47,071 nucleotides of DNA, taken from Bacteroidales bacterium. GTDB taxonomy: Bacteria; Bacteroidota; Bacteroidia; Bacteroidales; Bacteroidaceae. The stretch is taken from NCBI GenBank assembly GCA_029227175.1, contig JAQXZK010000016.1, forward strand, positions 1-47,071. Reading direction: 5' to 3'. The notes below the pieces were generated by a model. The model made no database searches and was not told the origin of the DNA. It worked only from the letters and a program-made list of their open reading frames with translations. Positions 44,747 to 47,071 of this stretch are shown here, piece after piece. A program made the position numbers and the translations under genes. Every line of letters begins with the position of its first letter. The stretch's first letter is position 1.

Positions 44747-45592
44747 ATGATGATTGATAGAAAGAAATCAAGAGTGGTCTTGTTATTGGGCTTAATATTG
44801 CTGATGTCTTCTTGTACGACAGAATCGAATATACTTGGTGATAAGGAACCTGCAAGTGGTAAACAAGGTACAGTGACACTCAACCTCTCTTCTACAGCTG
44901 GCTTCGAGGCGCAGACAAGGGCGGTGAACGAGAATGATTACAGGAATTTGAATAATTACACTGTTCAGTTGCTGAAGAGTAGTGGCGAGAAAATCGACGA
45001 ATTTTCTTATTCGGCCAAGGACTATAAGCTTCCTTACACGCTCGATTTAGGATCCTATATCATGAAGGCTTTTTATGGTCAGGAGAAGGATGCCTCCAGA
45101 GATGTGTTCTACTCCGTCGGACAAACCGTGTTTACTGTAAAGGCTGACCAGACGGAAGCCGTGTCTGTAGTCTGCGAGCCTACCTGCGGTAAGATTTCTG
45201 CAGTGTTTGACAATGCCATGGCTACCTATTTTGATGAATATAAGGTAACCTACTCTGGAACGGAGGCGTTGGGTGCTAAAACGTTGGATTGGCTGGCCTC
45301 TGATACAGCTCCTTGGTATGTAAAACTGAATGCAACCGGTGAGACGATGCACTATGCGATATATCTTCGTGCCAAGGATGACTATTTGACTAATGTCGAT
45401 GGCAACAAGTTGGCAGAAAAAACCATAGAAGGCAATTTTGTCTTGAAACGTAATACAGCCCATAAGTTGACCATTGCTCCGACCTATACGCCTACGGGTA
45501 CAGGTGGCTTGGGCATCCAAATCACGATTGACGAAAGCACCAACGACCAGGACATCACGCTTGATGTTCCTATCAGTTGGGTGAGTGAATAA
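44747..45592 (+). CDS. DUF4493 domain lipoprotein (first of three)
   Basis: Encodes 281 residues from the ATG at 44747 (the next codon is also ATG). The lipobox is LMSSC (Cys23). The mature part is beta-rich with TVTLNLSSTAGFEAQTRAV, a signature opening of DUF4493, and YTLDLGSYIMKAFYG. Known relatives are surface or periplasmic lipoproteins of unknown role, often encoded in tandem with each other and with putative carbohydrate-binding lipoproteins. No enzymatic motif. 34 bases separate it from the next DUF4493 gene. Confidence 0.78.
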   Translation: MMIDRKKSRVVLLLGLILLMSSCTTESNILGDKEPASGKQGTVTLNLSSTAGFEAQTRAVNENDYRNLNNYTVQLLKSSGEKIDEFSYSAKDYKLPYTLDLGSYIMKAFYGQEKDASRDVFYSVGQTVFTVKADQTEAVSVVCEPTCGKISAVFDNAMATYFDEYKVTYSGTEALGAKTLDWLASDTAPWYVKLNATGETMHYAIYLRAKDDYLTNVDGNKLAEKTIEGNFVLKRNTAHKLTIAPTYTPTGTGGLGIQITIDESTNDQDITLDVPISWVSE

Positions 45593-45626
45593 GAAAATAG
45601 AATTATAAGCATATAACAGATATATC

Positions 45627-46946
45627 ATGATGAAATTATCTCATACATTGCTTGGAGCATTGGCTTGCATGTTTGTCCTGACCGCATGCGTCAGTGAGGA
45701 CATGCCCGAAAACAATACGGGTGTACAGTCAAAGAATCAGGGTAAGCTGACGCTTGGTGTAGAAGCACAGGAACCGAAGGCGGCAACAACCAAGGCGTCG
45801 GGAATCGATACCCAGGTATTTCCGGTCATTATCTATAAGGAGGACGGCGTGACGGTAGTTAAGAGTTATAACAAACTCTCTGAAGTGCCCAATGAGATTA
45901 TGTTGGAGGTGGGCAACTATAAAATTGAGTCACATACTCCGGGTGAGGCGCAGCGTTATGCAACAGAGCCTTATTATAAGGGAGTGAAACCTATGACCAT
46001 TTTGAAGAACGTTACCACCAAAGAAACCGTAACGTGCAAGATGATAAATACCAGTGTCAAGGTTCAATATGATCCGACATTCATCGCTACGTTCAATGCT
46101 TGGTCGTTGACCATTGATGATGGAGCAGATGGCGTAGTTACCTACACGAATACTCAGGGAAGTTCCCCGTCTATAGTCTATTGGTTGCTTGGCGACGGCG
46201 TTAAATCGCTTCAGGTGAATTTCCGTGGTAAGACTACCGAGGGCAATATCGTCAGTGCAAGCAGTGTTTTGACGAAAGACCAGGCTTCCGAGAAATATGA
46301 TGAAGACAGAGAAGACTTCACCGGGGGTGACGCACTGGTGCTGAATCTCACTCCGGTAGAGTCTACCAACGGACAGGTGACCGGTATAGGCATCACGGCT
46401 AACGTGACATTCGTCGAGACAGGCGATACTGTTGGTATTATCGTTACAGACAACGACAATTTCGAACCCGGAGGAGGAACCGATCCGGAAACTCCAGAAA
46501 CCCCAGGTGACTCGGGAGAGGATGTCGTCCAACTCACTATTCCGGCTCCTGTTACCATACCGGCTGATGATGCTGCTACGGCAGATCCGTCTACCGGTGA
46601 CGTGAAAATCAGCTGCTCAAAGGGAATCAAGAGCATCCAGGTGGTTGTCACCTCTTCGAGTGATGATATGATGGAAGAGCTTGCAGCAGTGGCTGAGCAG
46701 TATGAAGGTGTGGACCTGGTGAACGGATGTGAGGTTGTGGGCAACAAAAACCTGGTTTCTTTCTTGGCAAGCCTCGGTAAGACCATCACCGTTCCGGCCG
46801 AAGGAGACAAGAACTATACGTTCCCTGTGGGTCAGTTCTACCTCTTCTTGCGCATTCTGCCTGGCGATCATTATTTCTCCCTTACCGTCAAGGACATGGA
46901 GGGTAATGTAAAGTCCGGTGTTGTAGATGTTACAATCACAGAATAA
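45627..46946 (+). CDS. DUF4493 domain lipoprotein (second of three)
   Basis: Encodes 439 residues with a lipobox at VLTAC (Cys21). The N-terminal DUF4493 part has GKLTLGVEAQEPKAATTKAS and MLEVGNYKIESHTPG, parallel to its neighbour. A Pro/Glu/Thr-rich linker (GGGTDPETPETPGDSGED, about 286-305) then leads to an extra C-terminal beta domain of about 130 residues. The extra domain may be the functional tip, the DUF4493 part a stalk or anchor; this is inference. It is followed 16 bases later by a third lipoprotein start. Confidence 0.78.
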   Translation: MMKLSHTLLGALACMFVLTACVSEDMPENNTGVQSKNQGKLTLGVEAQEPKAATTKASGIDTQVFPVIIYKEDGVTVVKSYNKLSEVPNEIMLEVGNYKIESHTPGEAQRYATEPYYKGVKPMTILKNVTTKETVTCKMINTSVKVQYDPTFIATFNAWSLTIDDGADGVVTYTNTQGSSPSIVYWLLGDGVKSLQVNFRGKTTEGNIVSASSVLTKDQASEKYDEDREDFTGGDALVLNLTPVESTNGQVTGIGITANVTFVETGDTVGIIVTDNDNFEPGGGTDPETPETPGDSGEDVVQLTIPAPVTIPADDAATADPSTGDVKISCSKGIKSIQVVVTSSSDDMMEELAAVAEQYEGVDLVNGCEVVGNKNLVSFLASLGKTITVPAEGDKNYTFPVGQFYLFLRILPGDHYFSLTVKDMEGNVKSGVVDVTITE

Positions 46947-46962
46947 CGAAAGGAAGGAAGTC

Positions 46963-47071
46963 ATGAAAAGAATATATATAGCATATATGTCTTTGCTTGC
47001 CTGTATGTTGGTAACATCATGTACCAACGACATGGGAGTGGACATCAAAGACAATGGATATATAGGTATAG
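46963..47071 (+). CDS. Third lipoprotein of the DUF4493 run, 5' end only
   Basis: The ATG at 46963 opens 36 codons before the window ends. They encode a lipoprotein signal with lipobox MLVTSC (Cys20) followed by TNDMG. An AAGGAAGGAAG stretch at 46950-46960 is a strong purine-rich ribosome-binding site, unusual in this phylum. The sequence is too short for a family call, but the pattern and 16-base spacing suggest another DUF4493-type member. Confidence 0.7.
   Translation, partial: MKRIYIAYMSLLACMLVTSCTNDMGVDIKDNGYIGI

Overview
This window comes from a member of the Bacteroidota, almost certainly order Bacteroidales (Bacteroidaceae/Prevotellaceae level; genus not resolvable by eye). The evidence is a SusC/SusD pair, several protein families restricted to this phylum (DUF5103, DUF5107, DUF6057, DUF4493), many lipoproteins, a short primary sigma factor without region 1.1, and promoters of the Bacteroides type (TTTG, 19-20 bp spacer, TAnnTTTG). 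Assignments are by reading the sequence and recalling families; no search was run.

Layout. 1-2.5 kb: the 3' end of mutS2, a remnant of a CatA-like acetyltransferase, and a minus-strand pair encoding a small membrane protein and an OmpH/Skp-like lipoprotein. 2.6-7.2 kb: a tight plus-strand operon of pepD, a secreted endonuclease/exonuclease/phosphatase, mtgA and a DUF5103 type IX secretion plug-like protein. 7.3-9.3 kb: groES-groEL. 9.6-13.1 kb: an envelope murein-peptide module (NlpC/P60 peptidase, Tat-exported dipeptide epimerase, transglutaminase-like lipoprotein). This is followed by an HtrA protease and the primary sigma factor rpoD.

16.4-27.7 kb: an accessory locus of SusC, SusD, a large DUF5107-TPR protein, a DUF6057 membrane protein and a beta-propeller lipoprotein with one haem-binding site. 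It has no recognisable glycoside hydrolase and no local regulator. 27.8-28.2 kb: an array of 84-bp tandem repeats. Then ung and asnA (one minus-strand operon), a tRNA-Arg(CCG) with an unusual elbow base pair, and a class C beta-lactamase-like serine hydrolase.

32.1-36.0 kb: a minus-strand operon of a four-haem cytochrome fused to a SUMF1 domain, a Tat-exported Gfo/Idh/MocA oxidoreductase and a Tat-exported TIM-barrel isomerase-like lipoprotein. Together they look like an envelope sugar redox system. 36.4-44.0 kb: rpsA, a TPR sensor that keeps the phospho-acceptor helix domain of a histidine kinase but has no ATPase domain, rnz, and a tiny secreted protein that is little more than a type IX sorting-like domain. 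An ECF sigma operon follows, ending in an iron-type alcohol dehydrogenase. 44.7 kb to the end: a run of DUF4493 lipoproteins behind a leader with four 11-bp repeats, continuing past the window.

The best candidates for an undescribed system are the SusCD/DUF5107/DUF6057/haem-propeller locus and the cytochrome-SUMF1/Gfo-Idh/TIM-barrel operon. Both place c-type haem next to probable carbohydrate-handling proteins in the cell envelope.
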